A DNA stretch of 64,000 nucleotides from Pseudovibrio sp. M1P-2-3 (GCF_031501865.1 NZ_JARRCW010000001.1:124001-188000), one strand, 5' to 3'. Positions 35,019-44,654 are shown, counted from the stretch's first letter. Made by a program: numbers and translations. The notes: generated by a model from the sequence alone, not told the origin.

Positions 35019-35825
35019 ATGTATGAGCAGTTTAGAAAAAAATATGGGGAATGGGCGCTTGTGACCGGCGCTACGTCTGGCATCGGGGCGGAACTTGCTC
35101 ACCAGCTGGCACAGCGGGGCCTTAACCTTGTCTTGGTTGCCCGACGCGAAGATGTTTTGAAAGAAAACGCCGAGAAGCTTGCTCATAAATATGGGGTGAA
35201 AGCCGAGTATATCGCAGCCGATCTGGCCAGCGCGCAAGGGATAGAGGCTGTCACCGCAACAGACAAGGATATCGGTCTTCTTGTTCATGCTGCCGGCATT
35301 GAAACCAATGGTGCGTTCGGGAAAATAGATCTTGAGGTGCAAGAACGTATGATCCGGCTCAACGTTCTTTCTACAATGCAGCTTGCCCATCATTTTGCAA
35401 GGCCAATGATCTCGCGCGGGCGAGGGGGAATTTTGCTTCTGGCAAGCATTGTGGCGCATATGCCAAGCCCTTATTTCAGCAACTATGCTGGCACCAAGTC
35501 TTATGTGCTCAATTTCGGCGCGTCTCTTTATGGAGAGCTGAAACCCAAAGGCGTTGATGTGTGCATATTGTCTCCGGGGATGACAGAGACAGCCATGACG
35601 GAAGACAATGGCGTAGATTGGGATAAGCTTCCTGTCTCTTCCATGAAGCCGGATGTTGTTGCGAAAGCGGGATTGGATAGCCTTGGCAAAAAACTGTCTG
35701 TTGTCGCGGGCTTTAGAAACCAGATGACGGTTGGCTCAGCAAAATTTAGCCCCCTTAGCGTAGCTGCCTGTTTGGGCGGGGCAGTTATGAAGCGGGCAAT
35801 CCGGAAAGATAAACTCTGGGAATAG
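35019..35825 (+). CDS. Short-chain dehydrogenase/reductase (SDR)
   Basis: 268 residues: T-G-A-T-S-G-I-G (~17-24), A-R-R-E after beta-2 (NADPH preference), H-A-A-G-I-E in place of NNAG, L-L-L-A-S-I-V-A with the catalytic Ser, and Y-A-G-T-K. The segment S-P-G-M-T-E-T and an alpha-helical C-terminus near V-M-K-R-A-I resemble the DltE/ketoreductase-like SDRs acting on lipophilic substrates. ATG 35019 has AGGAG seven bases upstream; an in-frame upstream start at 34995 adds eight residues. Confidence 0.86.
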   Translation: MYEQFRKKYGEWALVTGATSGIGAELAHQLAQRGLNLVLVARREDVLKENAEKLAHKYGVKAEYIAADLASAQGIEAVTATDKDIGLLVHAAGIETNGAFGKIDLEVQERMIRLNVLSTMQLAHHFARPMISRGRGGILLLASIVAHMPSPYFSNYAGTKSYVLNFGASLYGELKPKGVDVCILSPGMTETAMTEDNGVDWDKLPVSSMKPDVVAKAGLDSLGKKLSVVAGFRNQMTVGSAKFSPLSVAACLGGAVMKRAIRKDKLWE

Positions 35826-35849
35826 CGTATTGGAATAAAACAGGTTCCC

Positions 35850-35881
35850 TCCTCAAACCCTCAGCCAAGAGAGTTTGAGGA
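35850..35881. terminator. Hairpin between convergent SDR and AHSA1 genes
   Basis: Stem TCCTCAAAC / GTTTGAGGA (9 bp, perfect) with a 14-nt loop, midway between the two stop codons. A bidirectional terminator is likely, though there is no long T-run. Confidence 0.55.
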
Positions 35882-35892
35882 GACCGAAAGGC

Positions 35893-36399
35893 TTAGGCCT
35901 CAACTTTGTTTTGTAGCTCAAGCAGCAGTTTTTCCAGCAGATCCATGCCAGATTTCCAGCCCTTGTCGGCACCGCCAACGGCAGCGGCAAAGTACTTGAT
36001 CTCTGCTTCCGACGCTTCGTGGGGCACCCAGGTCAGGCGCATCTTTGTGCTCTCGCCCTCCTGCTCGAATGTGACGGTGGTCAAAAGAATACGCGGCCAG
36101 TCAGGCATCATTGGATTTGCCGAGATGTCCCAGTTTTCATCGGCATTGGCGTGAAGCCAGACCAGCTTCTCATTGGGAACAACTTCCGTGTACTCAATCC
36201 GCTGGTAATTCGACTTATCACCCCATTTCATTTCATGGAGCCACAAACCGCCTTTTTGCACATCCAGTTTATGGATAACGCTTTCCACATTTGGCCCATA
36301 CCAGCGAGCAATAAGATCTGGCTCTGTCCATGTCCGCCACACCAGTTCCACGGGGGCATTAAATGTTCGTTCCAGCACATAGGTGGGTATGTCACTCAT
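35893..36399 (-). CDS. SRPBCC/AHSA1-family protein
   Basis: 168 residues of the activator-of-Hsp90-ATPase-1-like START fold: L-E-R-T-F-N-A-P-V-E-L-V-W-R-T-W-T-E-P-D (~8-27), R-W-Y-G-P, G-G-L-W-L-H-E-M, then T-K-M-R-L-T-W-V-P and a C-terminal helix with G-W-K-S-G-M-D-L-L-E-K-L. These bind small hydrophobic ligands; the ligand is unknown. It is directly downstream of an ArsR-type repressor gene (6-bp gap), a very common pairing in which the repressor controls both. AAGGAA precedes ATG 36399. Confidence 0.87.
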   Translation of the reverse strand: MSDIPTYVLERTFNAPVELVWRTWTEPDLIARWYGPNVESVIHKLDVQKGGLWLHEMKWGDKSNYQRIEYTEVVPNEKLVWLHANADENWDISANPMMPDWPRILLTTVTFEQEGESTKMRLTWVPHEASEAEIKYFAAAVGGADKGWKSGMDLLEKLLLELQNKVEA

Positions 36400-36404
36400 T
36401 TCCT

Positions 36405-36764
36405 TCACTCCTTGCTCTCTGAATTTTTGAGTTCTTCCAGAAGAACATCCAGTTGATCGAAATTGGATGTCCAAAACTTGCTAAATTCCTCCAGCCATTG
36501 AATGGCAGCCTTCATGGGTTCGGCCTTAATTCGGGCTGGACGGCGTTGTTTGTCTACGGCTCTTTCCACCAGATCAGCCCGCTCAAGCACCTTCAGGTGC
36601 TTGGAGATAGCTGGTTGAGAGATGTCAAATTGCTTTACGAGGTCGTTTACCGAAGTTTCACCCTGCGCCAGCTTTGTAAGAATTGCGCGGCGGGTTGGAT
36701 CAGCCAAAGCTGAAAACACAGCATCAAGGTTTTGTGGCGGGGTCGAGTAATTAAGCTGATTCAT
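36405..36764 (-). CDS. ArsR/SmtB-family repressor
   Basis: 119 residues with a winged helix-turn-helix: V-F-S-A-L-A-D-P-T-R-R-A-I-L (~15-28), V-N-D-L-V-K-Q-F, D-I-S-Q-P-A-I-S-K-H-L-K-V-L (recognition helix). There are no metal-binding cysteines in the ArsR positions, so the effector is not a heavy metal sensed by the classic Cys motif; the AHSA1-linked subgroup fits. ATG 36764 or 36770 overlaps a perfect palindrome that should be its own operator. Confidence 0.88.
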   Translation of the reverse strand: MNQLNYSTPPQNLDAVFSALADPTRRAILTKLAQGETSVNDLVKQFDISQPAISKHLKVLERADLVERAVDKQRRPARIKAEPMKAAIQWLEEFSKFWTSNFDQLDVLLEELKNSESKE

Positions 36765-36778
36765 AACCATATGGTTAT
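36763..36778. promoter_or_regulatory. Perfect 16-bp palindrome over the ArsR start codon
   Basis: ATAACCATATGGTTAT spans the start codon of the ArsR-type gene. Position and symmetry suggest autorepression by the encoded dimer. Confidence 0.6.
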
Positions 36779-36861
36779 ATAAGTTCAGCTGCGTGTCAAC
36801 TCAGTGGTAAATGGGGGAGGGGAGCTTATATCTTTTTGCTCTGTAGTCGGGGGTGTTAAAC

Positions 36862-36887
36862 ACAAAAAAACGGGCCATGGGCCCGTT
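36862..36887 (-). terminator. Terminator of the apbE-nqrM operon
   Basis: Stem AACGGGCC / GGCCCGTT (8 bp) with a 3-nt loop. Read on the minus strand it is followed by seven T residues, about 28 bp after the nqrM stop. Confidence 0.85.
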
Positions 36888-36914
36888 CACAGTCAGAAGT
36901 TCATTTGTGCCAGC

Positions 36915-37151
36915 TTAACCAGCAGCTTCACTTGCCAGATCTTTTTGAGCACGCTTGCAAGGTGAAAGCTGCTCTTTTAGGGGGCTGTTGGGGTCAATCT
37001 CCCGCTGGCACACAACACATTTGTCCGCGCCGGAGATAGCGTTCAAACCGCCGCAACTGCCGGTAATGGGCTTGTTTCTGAAAACAGCACCGATGGACAT
37101 TCCCGCAATGATCAGGGCAAGCAGAACAAAAGCGATTAAAAACGTGATCAT
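36915..37151 (-). CDS. nqrM: Na+-NQR maturation protein NqrM
   Basis: 78 residues (family ~75): one N-terminal transmembrane helix (I-A-F-V-L-L-A-L-I-I-A-G-M-S-I-G-A-V) followed by the NqrM cysteine set: G-S-C-G-G-L, C-V-V-C and a final C-K-R. NqrM is needed to build the Fe/FeS centre held between NqrD and NqrE. It overlaps apbE by four bases (ATGA), so translation is coupled. The pair is transcribed away from nqrA, whereas in many gammaproteobacteria it lies downstream of nqrF. Confidence 0.88.
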   Translation of the reverse strand: MITFLIAFVLLALIIAGMSIGAVFRNKPITGSCGGLNAISGADKCVVCQREIDPNSPLKEQLSPCKRAQKDLASEAAG

Positions 37152-38191
37152 GAGGTACCCTCATCCGTGGAGTGTTGATTTTGCAGCGCTTTGAAGGCTG
37201 GTGAAGCTTTTTCTACGAAGGAATCCCCTTCGCGAATGATCATGAAGATAGGGAGATCTTTTATTAAGGCAAGATGCATGCCTCGTGCATCACCCAAAGC
37301 GTAAATGGCTGTCGCCAGCCCATCGGCCCGTGTGGCACTCTCTGCAATCACAGTGACAGAAGCCAGTTTGTGCTCGATTGGTAAACCGGTAACTGGGTCC
37401 AGAATATGGGAAAGACGCCTACCGTCCACTTCCTTGTAATTCCGGTAATCCCCTGATGTTGCGAGGGCCTTGTCTTTCAGCTGGATGACTTCCTGCACCG
37501 TTTGGCGGGCAGTATCGGGCTTTTCAATACCCACGACCCAAGGAACATTGCTTGCATTATTGCCTTTGGTGATCAAATCGCCACCAATTTCTACCAGATA
37601 TTCCTGAATACCGTTGAACTCCAGCGTCGCGGCCACTTTGTCTACGCCATATCCTTTGGCGATGGCGGACAGGTTCACAGTAGTCTCCGGGTTCACTTTA
37701 CGTAGAGCCGGGGGGGAGTTTCTGTATTCCAGCTTGGTTTGCATGCCAACGGACTCCAGCGCCTGTGCAATCTTCTCATCAGAAGGGCGTGATGGCTGGT
37801 CTTCACTTGGGCCAAATCCCCAAAGGTCAATCAGCGGAGCCAGTGTCACGTCGAAACGGCCTGTACTTTCCTCGTGAATAGTAAAGGCTTCACCTAAAAC
37901 CGCACTGAAATCTGCGGAAATGGGTGTCCACTCTGTGCTTTGTGAGCGGTTGAAGCGCTCCACTTCAGAGGTTTTCACCCAGTTGGACATTTTATCGTTC
38001 ACGTCCTTCAAGGCTTCCTGCACCTCAAATTGCAGCTCGTCAGCGGTAATAGGTGCATCCCCTTTAATGGCTTTCACCGTGTAGGTGGTGCCCATGGTGG
38101 ACCCTGTTAAGCTGATCGTTTCCCGGCTGGGATCTTCCTGTACGCAGGCAGAAACCAGTAAGAGAGTGGCAACAACTGGAAGAATTCGCAT
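37148..38191 (-). CDS. apbE: FAD:protein FMN transferase ApbE
   Basis: 347 residues. A lipoprotein signal sequence with lipobox L-V-S-A-C (Cys ~16) directs it to the periplasmic face. The ApbE fold shows G-S-T-M-G-T-T-Y-T-V, T-V-N-L-S-A-I-A-K-G-Y-G-V-D, G-G-D-L and S-H-I-L-D-P-V-T-G. It transfers FMN from FAD to a threonine hydroxyl of NqrB and NqrC, whose acceptor motifs are both present in this window. Partner gene nqrM follows with a 4-base overlap. Confidence 0.93.
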   Translation of the reverse strand: MRILPVVATLLLVSACVQEDPSRETISLTGSTMGTTYTVKAIKGDAPITADELQFEVQEALKDVNDKMSNWVKTSEVERFNRSQSTEWTPISADFSAVLGEAFTIHEESTGRFDVTLAPLIDLWGFGPSEDQPSRPSDEKIAQALESVGMQTKLEYRNSPPALRKVNPETTVNLSAIAKGYGVDKVAATLEFNGIQEYLVEIGGDLITKGNNASNVPWVVGIEKPDTARQTVQEVIQLKDKALATSGDYRNYKEVDGRRLSHILDPVTGLPIEHKLASVTVIAESATRADGLATAIYALGDARGMHLALIKDLPIFMIIREGDSFVEKASPAFKALQNQHSTDEGTS

Positions 38192-38716
38192 AAAAGCCCT
38201 TTAAACACTGTCAGTTTGCTTGGGCTATCTAATTAGTTTTCACTTGAAGTCAAGAAAATAGCGGTTGCTGCACTTGTGAAAACGATCTTCGATTGCAGTG
38301 AAACGTAGAGAGACTGCGAGATCACGTTGAATCCTAACAACAAATACTGATCATTTGCTGCCGAAGCGAATATTTTTGAGCTTTCCGTAACGTCACCTGT
38401 GGCGAAATCTATTGAAACAAGACGGCGTTCAGGGTACTAGCCCTGCTAACTTTATTAGTCGATCTGTACTGCATACATTTGTGTATGCTCTAGAGACAGG
38501 TCGGGCCTTAGGTGCGGGATCACAAATTTCCAGCGGTGAACGGGTTGGTTGCTGGAAAAGTTCTCGAAGTAGGAAATCGTTGTTTTTTGGTTGGAAGTCA
38601 ACACTCCAGCGCTGTGACATCTTGGCCTTTTCGCCGGATATTTACAGTTGCCAACACCGTATTCTTACTGTTCCACCTTCTCGTTTTAGACCTGTCGGAG
38701 CCGAATAGGTTACGGA
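38192..38716. other. 525-bp divergent region between apbE and nqrA
   Basis: No credible gene seen. It must carry the promoters of both the nqrA-F operon and apbE-nqrM. A plus-strand frame (38412-38708) lacks a ribosome site and family features. I found no clear operator. Confidence 0.5.
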
Positions 38717-40066
38717 ATGAAGATAACTAAAGGAATGGACTTGCCTGTTACAGGCGCGCCTTTGCAAGAGATATCTAAAGGTGCTGTTGTCCGTCGGGTT
38801 GCTGTGAATGGCAGTAACTTCGTTGGCCTTAAGCCAAAAATGCTTGTTGCAGAAGGGGACAAAGTGGCCAAGGGCCAGCCTCTTTTCATTGATAAGCAAT
38901 CTCCAGAAATCAATTATGTGGCACCGGGCGGCGGTGTTGTTGAAGCCATCAACCGCGGCGCACGCCGTGTGCTTGAGAGTGTTGTTATCCGTTTGGATGA
39001 TGCGGAAGAGGAAACTTCCTTCAACGCCTACTCTGCCGATAAACTGAAAAAGATCAGTGCTGAAGATGTTGGTGAGCAGCTGGCGAAGTCCGGCCTGTGG
39101 ACCTCCTTCCGCACGCGGCCTTATTCCAAGGTTCCGCTGTTTGGCACCAAGCCACGCTCCATTTTTGTCACCGCAATGGACACAAATCCACTGGCGGCAG
39201 ATGCGGGAACAATCATCAAGGCGGATGAGGCTGCGTTTACAAGTGGCCTTCAGGTCATTGCCAAGCTGAGCGAAGGCAAAACCTTTGTTTGCCACAATCC
39301 AAAAGACTCCATCCCCGGCGCGAACATTGACGGCGTGCAGATGGAAACTTTTGAGGGTGTGCATCCGGCAGGCCTTGCGGGCACGCATATCCATTTCCTT
39401 GATCCGGTTAATGAAAATAAAACCGTCTGGACTATCGGTTATCAGGACGTTCAGGCCATTGGCCGTCTGTTCCTGACCGGCAAGCTGGATACCTCCCGTG
39501 TGGTGGCAATCTGTGGTCCCAAGGCGATCAAGGCACGTTTGGTCAAAACCCGTGAAGGCGCAGATCTTGACGATCTCTTGAACGGTGAAGAGGATATTTC
39601 TTCTGAGACCCGCCGCATCTCCGGCTCCATCCTTTCCGGCTTTCATGCCGCTGGAAGCTTCAACTTCCTTGGCCGTTACCACACACAGGTAACGCTAATG
39701 GAAGAAGATCGCAGCCAAGAAGTTATGGGCTGGGTTCGCCCTTCCATGAGGAAATGGTCAAACCTCAATGTGCATCCTTCCAGTCTGTTCCGCAAAGCCC
39801 TGAAGTTCCCATTCAGCACCAGCCTGCACGGTTCGGTGCGCGCCATTGTTCCTGTCGGGTCTTATGAGCGCGTTGTGCCTATGGATGTGCTGCCGACTCA
39901 GCTGCTTCGCGCTTTGGTGACACGTGATACGGATCTTGCCCAAAAGCTTGGCGCTTTGGAGCTGGACGAGGAAGATTTGGCGCTTTGCACCTTCATTTGC
40001 CATAGCAAAAACGAGTACGGGGCAGCGCTGCGGGCCAGCCTTGAACAAATCGAGAAAGAGGGTTGA
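38717..40066 (+). CDS. nqrA: Na+-translocating NADH:quinone reductase subunit A
   Basis: 449 residues, usual length for NqrA. It starts M-K-I-T-K-G-M-D-L-P-V-T-G-A-P and contains the hammerhead/biotinyl-like N-terminal part (L-F-I-D-K-Q-S-P-E-I) and the family-specific R-T-R-P-Y-S-K-V-P. NqrA is the cytoplasmic subunit of the sodium pump and has been linked to ubiquinone binding. First gene of a compact nqrA-F operon; only three bases lie between it and nqrB. Confidence 0.95.
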   Translation: MKITKGMDLPVTGAPLQEISKGAVVRRVAVNGSNFVGLKPKMLVAEGDKVAKGQPLFIDKQSPEINYVAPGGGVVEAINRGARRVLESVVIRLDDAEEETSFNAYSADKLKKISAEDVGEQLAKSGLWTSFRTRPYSKVPLFGTKPRSIFVTAMDTNPLAADAGTIIKADEAAFTSGLQVIAKLSEGKTFVCHNPKDSIPGANIDGVQMETFEGVHPAGLAGTHIHFLDPVNENKTVWTIGYQDVQAIGRLFLTGKLDTSRVVAICGPKAIKARLVKTREGADLDDLLNGEEDISSETRRISGSILSGFHAAGSFNFLGRYHTQVTLMEEDRSQEVMGWVRPSMRKWSNLNVHPSSLFRKALKFPFSTSLHGSVRAIVPVGSYERVVPMDVLPTQLLRALVTRDTDLAQKLGALELDEEDLALCTFICHSKNEYGAALRASLEQIEKEG

Positions 40067-40069
40067 TCC

Positions 40070-41278
40070 TTGGGTTTGCGCAGTAAACTGGATTCCATAG
40101 CGCCGCACTTTGAAAAGGGCGGCAAATATGAGAAGTTCTACGCTGTCTACGAACTCGTAGACACGTTCTTGTACACTCCGAAAACAGTCACACGGGCCGC
40201 GCCTCATGCGCGTGACAATGCTGACTTGAAACGGGTGATGACTTATGTGGTGCTGGCCACCATTCCGGCCATTTTGTTCGGCATGTACAACACCGGCTAT
40301 CAGGCCAACTCTGCCCTTGCCAACATGGGCATTGCGGATGTACCGGGCTGGCGGGCGTTTATTCTCAGCTCGCTTGGCATCGGCTTCAACCCTGCCAACG
40401 TGTTTGCCAATGTGCTGCATGGGGCGCTCTACTTCCTGCCGATCTACGTGGTCACACTGGCAGTCGGCGGTATTTTCGAGGTGATTTTTGCCGCTGTGCG
40501 CGGGCATGATGTGAACGAAGGTTTCTTCGTGACTTCCATGCTCTACACGCTCATTCTTCCTGCTTCCACACCGTTGTGGCAAGTGGCCCTTGGCATCGCC
40601 TTTGGTGTTGTCATCGGTAAGGAAGTGTTTGGCGGCACTGGTAAAAACTTCCTGAATCCGGCGCTTGTTGGCCGTGCGTTCCTGTACTTTGCCTATCCTG
40701 CCGCCATGTCCGGCGACAGTATCTGGACACCGGTAGACGGCTTTTCCGGCGCAACTGCGCTGGGTGTAGCAGCTAGCAGCGGTGTTGAAGGTCTGGCAGC
40801 GCAAGGCATCACCTGGACAAGCTCTTTCCTTGGCACAATTCAGGGCTCTTTCGGCGAAACTTCCGTTGTGGCTATCGCTCTGGGTGGCTTGTTCTTGATG
40901 GTGGCACGCATAGCCAACTACCGTCTGGTTCTGGGCTGTCTCATTGGCATGATCGGGCTTTCCAGCCTCTTCAACTTCATCGGCTCCGACACCAACCCAA
41001 TGTTTGCTCTGCCTTGGTACTGGCACTTGGTTACTGGCGGCTTCATGTTCGGTCTCATGTTCATGGTGACTGAACCGGTGACTGCGGCAATGACCAACAA
41101 AGGCCGCTGGGTCTACGGTGCCTTGATCGGTGTCATGTGTGTTCTCATCCGCGTTGTGAACCCTGCGTTCCCTGAAGGCATGATGCTGGCGATCCTGTTT
41201 GCAAACATCTTCGCACCTCTCATCGATTACTACGTGGTGAAAGCCAATATTACCCGCAGGGAGAAGCGTCATGCCTGA
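40070..41278 (+). CDS. nqrB: Na+-translocating NADH:quinone reductase subunit B
   Basis: 402 residues, about ten transmembrane helices. The FMN-accepting threonine is in G-F-S-G-A-T-A-L (~225), the NqrB S-G-A-T motif modified by ApbE. The start is a TTG at 40070, supported because the family begins M-G-L-R-S and the next residues A-P-H-F-E-K-G-G-K-Y match; there is no in-frame ATG close by. NqrB also holds riboflavin and part of the Na+ path. It overlaps nqrC by eight bases. Confidence 0.94.
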   Translation: MGLRSKLDSIAPHFEKGGKYEKFYAVYELVDTFLYTPKTVTRAAPHARDNADLKRVMTYVVLATIPAILFGMYNTGYQANSALANMGIADVPGWRAFILSSLGIGFNPANVFANVLHGALYFLPIYVVTLAVGGIFEVIFAAVRGHDVNEGFFVTSMLYTLILPASTPLWQVALGIAFGVVIGKEVFGGTGKNFLNPALVGRAFLYFAYPAAMSGDSIWTPVDGFSGATALGVAASSGVEGLAAQGITWTSSFLGTIQGSFGETSVVAIALGGLFLMVARIANYRLVLGCLIGMIGLSSLFNFIGSDTNPMFALPWYWHLVTGGFMFGLMFMVTEPVTAAMTNKGRWVYGALIGVMCVLIRVVNPAFPEGMMLAILFANIFAPLIDYYVVKANITRREKRHA

Positions 41279-42095
41279 TACGACAAGTCAAACGGCAGCG
41301 CCTAAGGGTTTTTGGGCACGCTTTAAAGCCATGCCGCTGGATTCTGCTCCGCGCACGCTCACAGTGGCGATTGTGCTTTGCCTATTCTGCTCCATGATTG
41401 TTTCCGGCGCTGCGGTGATGTTGAAGCCGCAGCAGGAAATCAACAAGCTGCTGGATAAAAAGGTAAACATCCTCAAAGTCGCGGGCCTTTATGAAGCTGG
41501 CCAAGACGTTGAGAAAGCCTTCTCCGCATTTGAAGTGCGCTTGGTTGATCTGCAAACCGGTAAGTTCACCGATGCAGCTGATCCAGCAACTTACGACCAG
41601 CGTAAGGCGTCCAAAGATCCGGCTCTCAGCCGTGATCTGGAAAACGATCCAGCGTCTATCAACCGTCAGGCCAACATTGCCGCCATCTACCTGCTTCGTG
41701 ATGAGGCTGGAGAGATCAAGCGCATAGTTTTGCCAATTCACGGCTACGGTCTTTGGTCCACCCTTTACGGCTTCATTGCGCTGAATTCAGACGGCAACGA
41801 TGTCTATGGTCTGCGCTTTTATGAGCATGCAGAAACTCCGGGCCTTGGCGCGGAAGTGGACAATCCGAAGTGGCAAGCCATGTGGCCGGGCAAGAAGGTT
41901 TATGACGGGGAAGGTGATGTGCGCATCAACGTTTCCAAGAAAGTCAGTTCCAATCCTGATGACGCCCAGTATCACATTGACGCGCTGGCCGGTGCAACGC
42001 TCACCTCGCGCGGTGTGAACAACCTCGTTCAGTTCTGGATGGGTGAGCAGGGCTTTAAATCATTCCTTGAAAACCTGAAGAAGGGAGAGGCCTGA
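41271..42095 (+). CDS. nqrC: Na+-translocating NADH:quinone reductase subunit C
   Basis: 274 residues: one N-terminal transmembrane helix (~25-48) and a large periplasmic domain with [18 protein letters not shown] and the FMN-binding [13 protein letters not shown], whose threonine carries FMN attached by ApbE. Electrons pass from the NqrF 2Fe-2S via the NqrD/E centre to this FMN. It overlaps nqrD by one base (TGATG junction). Confidence 0.95.
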   Translation: MPDTTSQTAAPKGFWARFKAMPLDSAPRTLTVAIVLCLFCSMIVSGAAVMLKPQQEINKLLDKKVNILKVAGLYEAGQDVEKAFSAFEVRLVDLQTGKFTDAADPATYDQRKASKDPALSRDLENDPASINRQANIAAIYLLRDEAGEIKRIVLPIHGYGLWSTLYGFIALNSDGNDVYGLRFYEHAETPGLGAEVDNPKWQAMWPGKKVYDGEGDVRINVSKKVSSNPDDAQYHIDALAGATLTSRGVNNLVQFWMGEQGFKSFLENLKKGEA

Positions 42096-42751
42096 TGGCT
42101 GAGAGCAAAAAGGAAATGTTGCTCGACCCGCTTGTCGACAACAACCCGATCACCCTTCAGGTTTTGGGCATCTGTTCCGCATTGGCGGTTACAAGCTCGC
42201 TGAAAGTGGCGCTGGTTATGGCAATTGCGGTGACAGCTGTGACTGCATTGTCCAACTTCTTCATTTCGTGCCTGCGTAACCAGATTCCGTCTTCCATCCG
42301 CATTATCGTGCAGATGGTGATCATTGCGTCCCTTGTTATTCTCGTGGACCAGATCCTGAAGGCGTATCTCTACGATATCTCCAAGACACTCTCCGTGTTT
42401 GTGGGCCTTATCATCACCAACTGTATTGTGATGGGCCGCGCAGAAGCTTACGCCATGAAGAACCCGCCAATCCCGTCTTTCATTGATGGTATCGGCAACG
42501 GCCTTGGTTATGGCCTGATCCTGATGATCGTTGGCGTGATCCGTGAGTTGTTCGGCTCAGGGTCCCTGTTCGGCGTCCAGATTCTGGAAACAGTCAACAA
42601 CGGTGGCTGGTACGTGCCAAACGGCCTGCTGCTCATGCCGCCATCCGCGTTCTTTGCCATCGGCCTTCTCATCTGGGCATTCCGCACTTGGAAGCCGGCA
42701 CAGGTTGAAGAAGCCGACTATAAAATTATTGAATCCGAGGGAGCTCACTGA
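42095..42751 (+). CDS. nqrD: Na+-translocating NADH:quinone reductase subunit D
   Basis: 218 residues, six hydrophobic helices of the NqrDE/RnfAE fold. [16 protein letters not shown] and I-V-M-G-R-A-E are family marks; the cysteine in G-I-C and a second in T-N-C-I-V are ligands of the intramembrane Fe/FeS centre shared with NqrE. Its start overlaps the nqrC stop by one base, and nqrE follows within two bases. Confidence 0.95.
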   Translation: MAESKKEMLLDPLVDNNPITLQVLGICSALAVTSSLKVALVMAIAVTAVTALSNFFISCLRNQIPSSIRIIVQMVIIASLVILVDQILKAYLYDISKTLSVFVGLIITNCIVMGRAEAYAMKNPPIPSFIDGIGNGLGYGLILMIVGVIRELFGSGSLFGVQILETVNNGGWYVPNGLLLMPPSAFFAIGLLIWAFRTWKPAQVEEADYKIIESEGAH

Positions 42752-42753
42752 TT

Positions 42754-43362
42754 ATGGAAGGTCTTGTTTCCCTCTTTGTCAAAGCGGTCTTTATTGAAAA
42801 CATCGCTCTGTCCTTCTTCCTTGGCATGTGTACGTTCCTTGCTGTTTCCAAAAAGGTGGAAACGGCTGTGGGGCTGGGCATCTCCGTTGTTGTGGTTCAG
42901 GCAATCACTGTTCCCGTTAACAACCTGATCTACACCTACCTGCTCAACGATGGCGCTCTGGCATGGGCTGGTCTTGAAGGCGTTGACCTTCGTTTCCTCG
43001 GCCTCATTTCCTACATCGGCGTGATCGCGGCGATTGTGCAGATCTTGGAAATGGTGCTCGATAAGTACTTCCCGGCGCTCTACAACGCTCTTGGTATCTT
43101 CCTGCCACTCATCACCGTGAACTGCGCTATCCTCGGCGGCTCCCTGTTCATGGTGGAGCGTGACTACAACTTCGCTGAATCCTCCGTATATGGCGTTGCT
43201 TCCGGTCTTGGCTGGGCACTGGCGATCACTGCAATGGCGGGTATCCGTGAAAAGCTCAAATACTCCGACGTGCCAGCAGGCTTGCAAGGTCTGGGCATCA
43301 CCTTCATCACCGCAGGTTTGATGGCTATGGGTTTCATGGCTTTCTCCGGCGTAAAACTGTAA
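42754..43362 (+). CDS. nqrE: Na+-translocating NADH:quinone reductase subunit E
   Basis: 202 residues, six helices in inverted topology relative to Nqr[11 protein letters not shown] and T-V-N-C-A-I-L-G-G hold the two metal-ligand cysteines that pair with those of NqrD. E-R-D-Y-N-F and G-I-R-E-K are further family motifs. Closely linked to nqrF (14-bp gap). Confidence 0.95.
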   Translation: MEGLVSLFVKAVFIENIALSFFLGMCTFLAVSKKVETAVGLGISVVVVQAITVPVNNLIYTYLLNDGALAWAGLEGVDLRFLGLISYIGVIAAIVQILEMVLDKYFPALYNALGIFLPLITVNCAILGGSLFMVERDYNFAESSVYGVASGLGWALAITAMAGIREKLKYSDVPAGLQGLGITFITAGLMAMGFMAFSGVKL

Positions 43363-43376
43363 GGGGTAACTGGTAA

Positions 43377-44597
43377 ATGGCTGATTTTGCTTCGGGTATT
43401 ACACTCTTTACACTCATCGTTCTGTCCCTCGTTCTCATCATTCTGGCGGCGCGCAGCAAGCTGGTGTCTTCCGGTAATGTGAACATCGAGATCAACGGTG
43501 AGAAAACCATTTCGGTGCCAGCGGGCGGCAAACTTCTTTCAGTGCTTTCTGACGAGAAGATCTTCGTGCCTTCCGCATGTGGTGGCGGTGGCACCTGCGC
43601 CCAGTGCCGGGTGAAGGTACATGAAGGCGGCGGCTCCATTCTGGCAACAGAAGAAAGCCATATCAACAAGCGCGAAGCGCGCTGTGGTGACCGCCTGTCT
43701 TGTCAGGTTGCTGTCAAACAGGACATGAAAATCGAAGTGCCTGAAGAAGTGTTCGGCGTTAAAAAGTGGGAGTGTACTGTCCGCTCCAACGACAACGTTG
43801 CAACCTTCATCAAGGAACTTGTTCTGGAGCTGCCAACTGGTGAGAACGTAGACTTCCGCGCTGGTGGCTACATCCAGATTGAATGTCCTCCCTACCAGAA
43901 CTCCTACAAGGAATTCGACATCGCCGAGGAATATCGCGGTGATTGGGACAAGTTCAAGCTCTGGGATAATGTGGCCCGCTCTGATGTGCCGGTCACCCGT
44001 GCGTACTCCATGGCGAACTACCCTGAAGAAAAGGGTATCATCATGCTGAACGTGCGTATCGCCAGCCCGCCTCCAGGGTCCACCGATATTCCAGCAGGTC
44101 TGATGTCCTCCTACATCTTCAACCTGAAGCCGGGTGACAAGGTGACCATCTCCGGTCCGTTCGGTGAATTCTTTGCTCGTGATACGGACAAGGAAATGGT
44201 GTTTGTTGGTGGGGGTGCCGGTATGGCGCCAATGCGCTCGCACATCTTCGACCAGCTTCGCCGTCTGTCTACAGACCGCAAAGTCACCTTCTGGTACGGG
44301 GCCCGCTCCAAGCGTGAAATGTTCTACGTGGAAGATTTCAACAAACTGGCGGAAGAAAACCCCAACTTCACATGGCACGTGGCTCTTTCCGATCCGCTGC
44401 CAGAAGATGACTGGAACGGCTACACCGGCTTTATCCATAATGTGCTCTACAACGAGTACCTGAAGGATCACACCGCGCCGGAAGACTGCGAATACTACAT
44501 GTGCGGTCCCCCGATCATGAACACCTCCGTCATCAACATGCTGATTGATATGGGTGTTGAACGCGAAGACATCATGCTGGATGACTTCGGCGGATAA
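43377..44597 (+). CDS. nqrF: Na+-translocating NADH:quinone reductase subunit F
   Basis: 406 residues: an N-terminal membrane helix (~7-26), a ferredoxin domain with [10 protein letters not shown] and a fourth cysteine at ~111 (2Fe-2S), then an FNR-like reductase with FAD motif R-A-Y-S-M-A-N-Y-P and NADH motif [12 protein letters not shown]. This is the NADH entry point of the pump. The C-terminal [10 protein letters not shown] and L-D-D-F-G-G are intact. A terminator follows. Confidence 0.96.
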   Translation: MADFASGITLFTLIVLSLVLIILAARSKLVSSGNVNIEINGEKTISVPAGGKLLSVLSDEKIFVPSACGGGGTCAQCRVKVHEGGGSILATEESHINKREARCGDRLSCQVAVKQDMKIEVPEEVFGVKKWECTVRSNDNVATFIKELVLELPTGENVDFRAGGYIQIECPPYQNSYKEFDIAEEYRGDWDKFKLWDNVARSDVPVTRAYSMANYPEEKGIIMLNVRIASPPPGSTDIPAGLMSSYIFNLKPGDKVTISGPFGEFFARDTDKEMVFVGGGAGMAPMRSHIFDQLRRLSTDRKVTFWYGARSKREMFYVEDFNKLAEENPNFTWHVALSDPLPEDDWNGYTGFIHNVLYNEYLKDHTAPEDCEYYMCGPPIMNTSVINMLIDMGVEREDIMLDDFGG

Positions 44598-44626
44598 GCT
44601 GCTAAAGAAGTTAGTGAAATGAAAAG

Positions 44627-44654
44627 AAGCCGGTTCTGAACGGGACCGGCTTTT
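44627..44654 (+). terminator. Terminator of the nqr operon
   Basis: Stem AAGCCGGT / ACCGGCTT with a 10-nt loop (partly paired), followed by TTTT, 29 bp after the nqrF stop. Confidence 0.8.

Noticed and set aside
38412-38708. 98-codon plus-strand frame upstream of nqrA
   Set aside because: No ribosome site; ends just before nqrA and looks like chance.
38642-39682. 346-codon minus-strand frame opposite nqrA
   Set aside because: Antisense of a well-supported gene; no ribosome site and no family features.
39758-41272. 504-codon minus-strand frame opposite nqrB
   Set aside because: It mirrors nqrA/nqrB, which have full family motifs. The product is rich in His, Gln and Arg with no recognisable domain, as expected for an antisense shadow.
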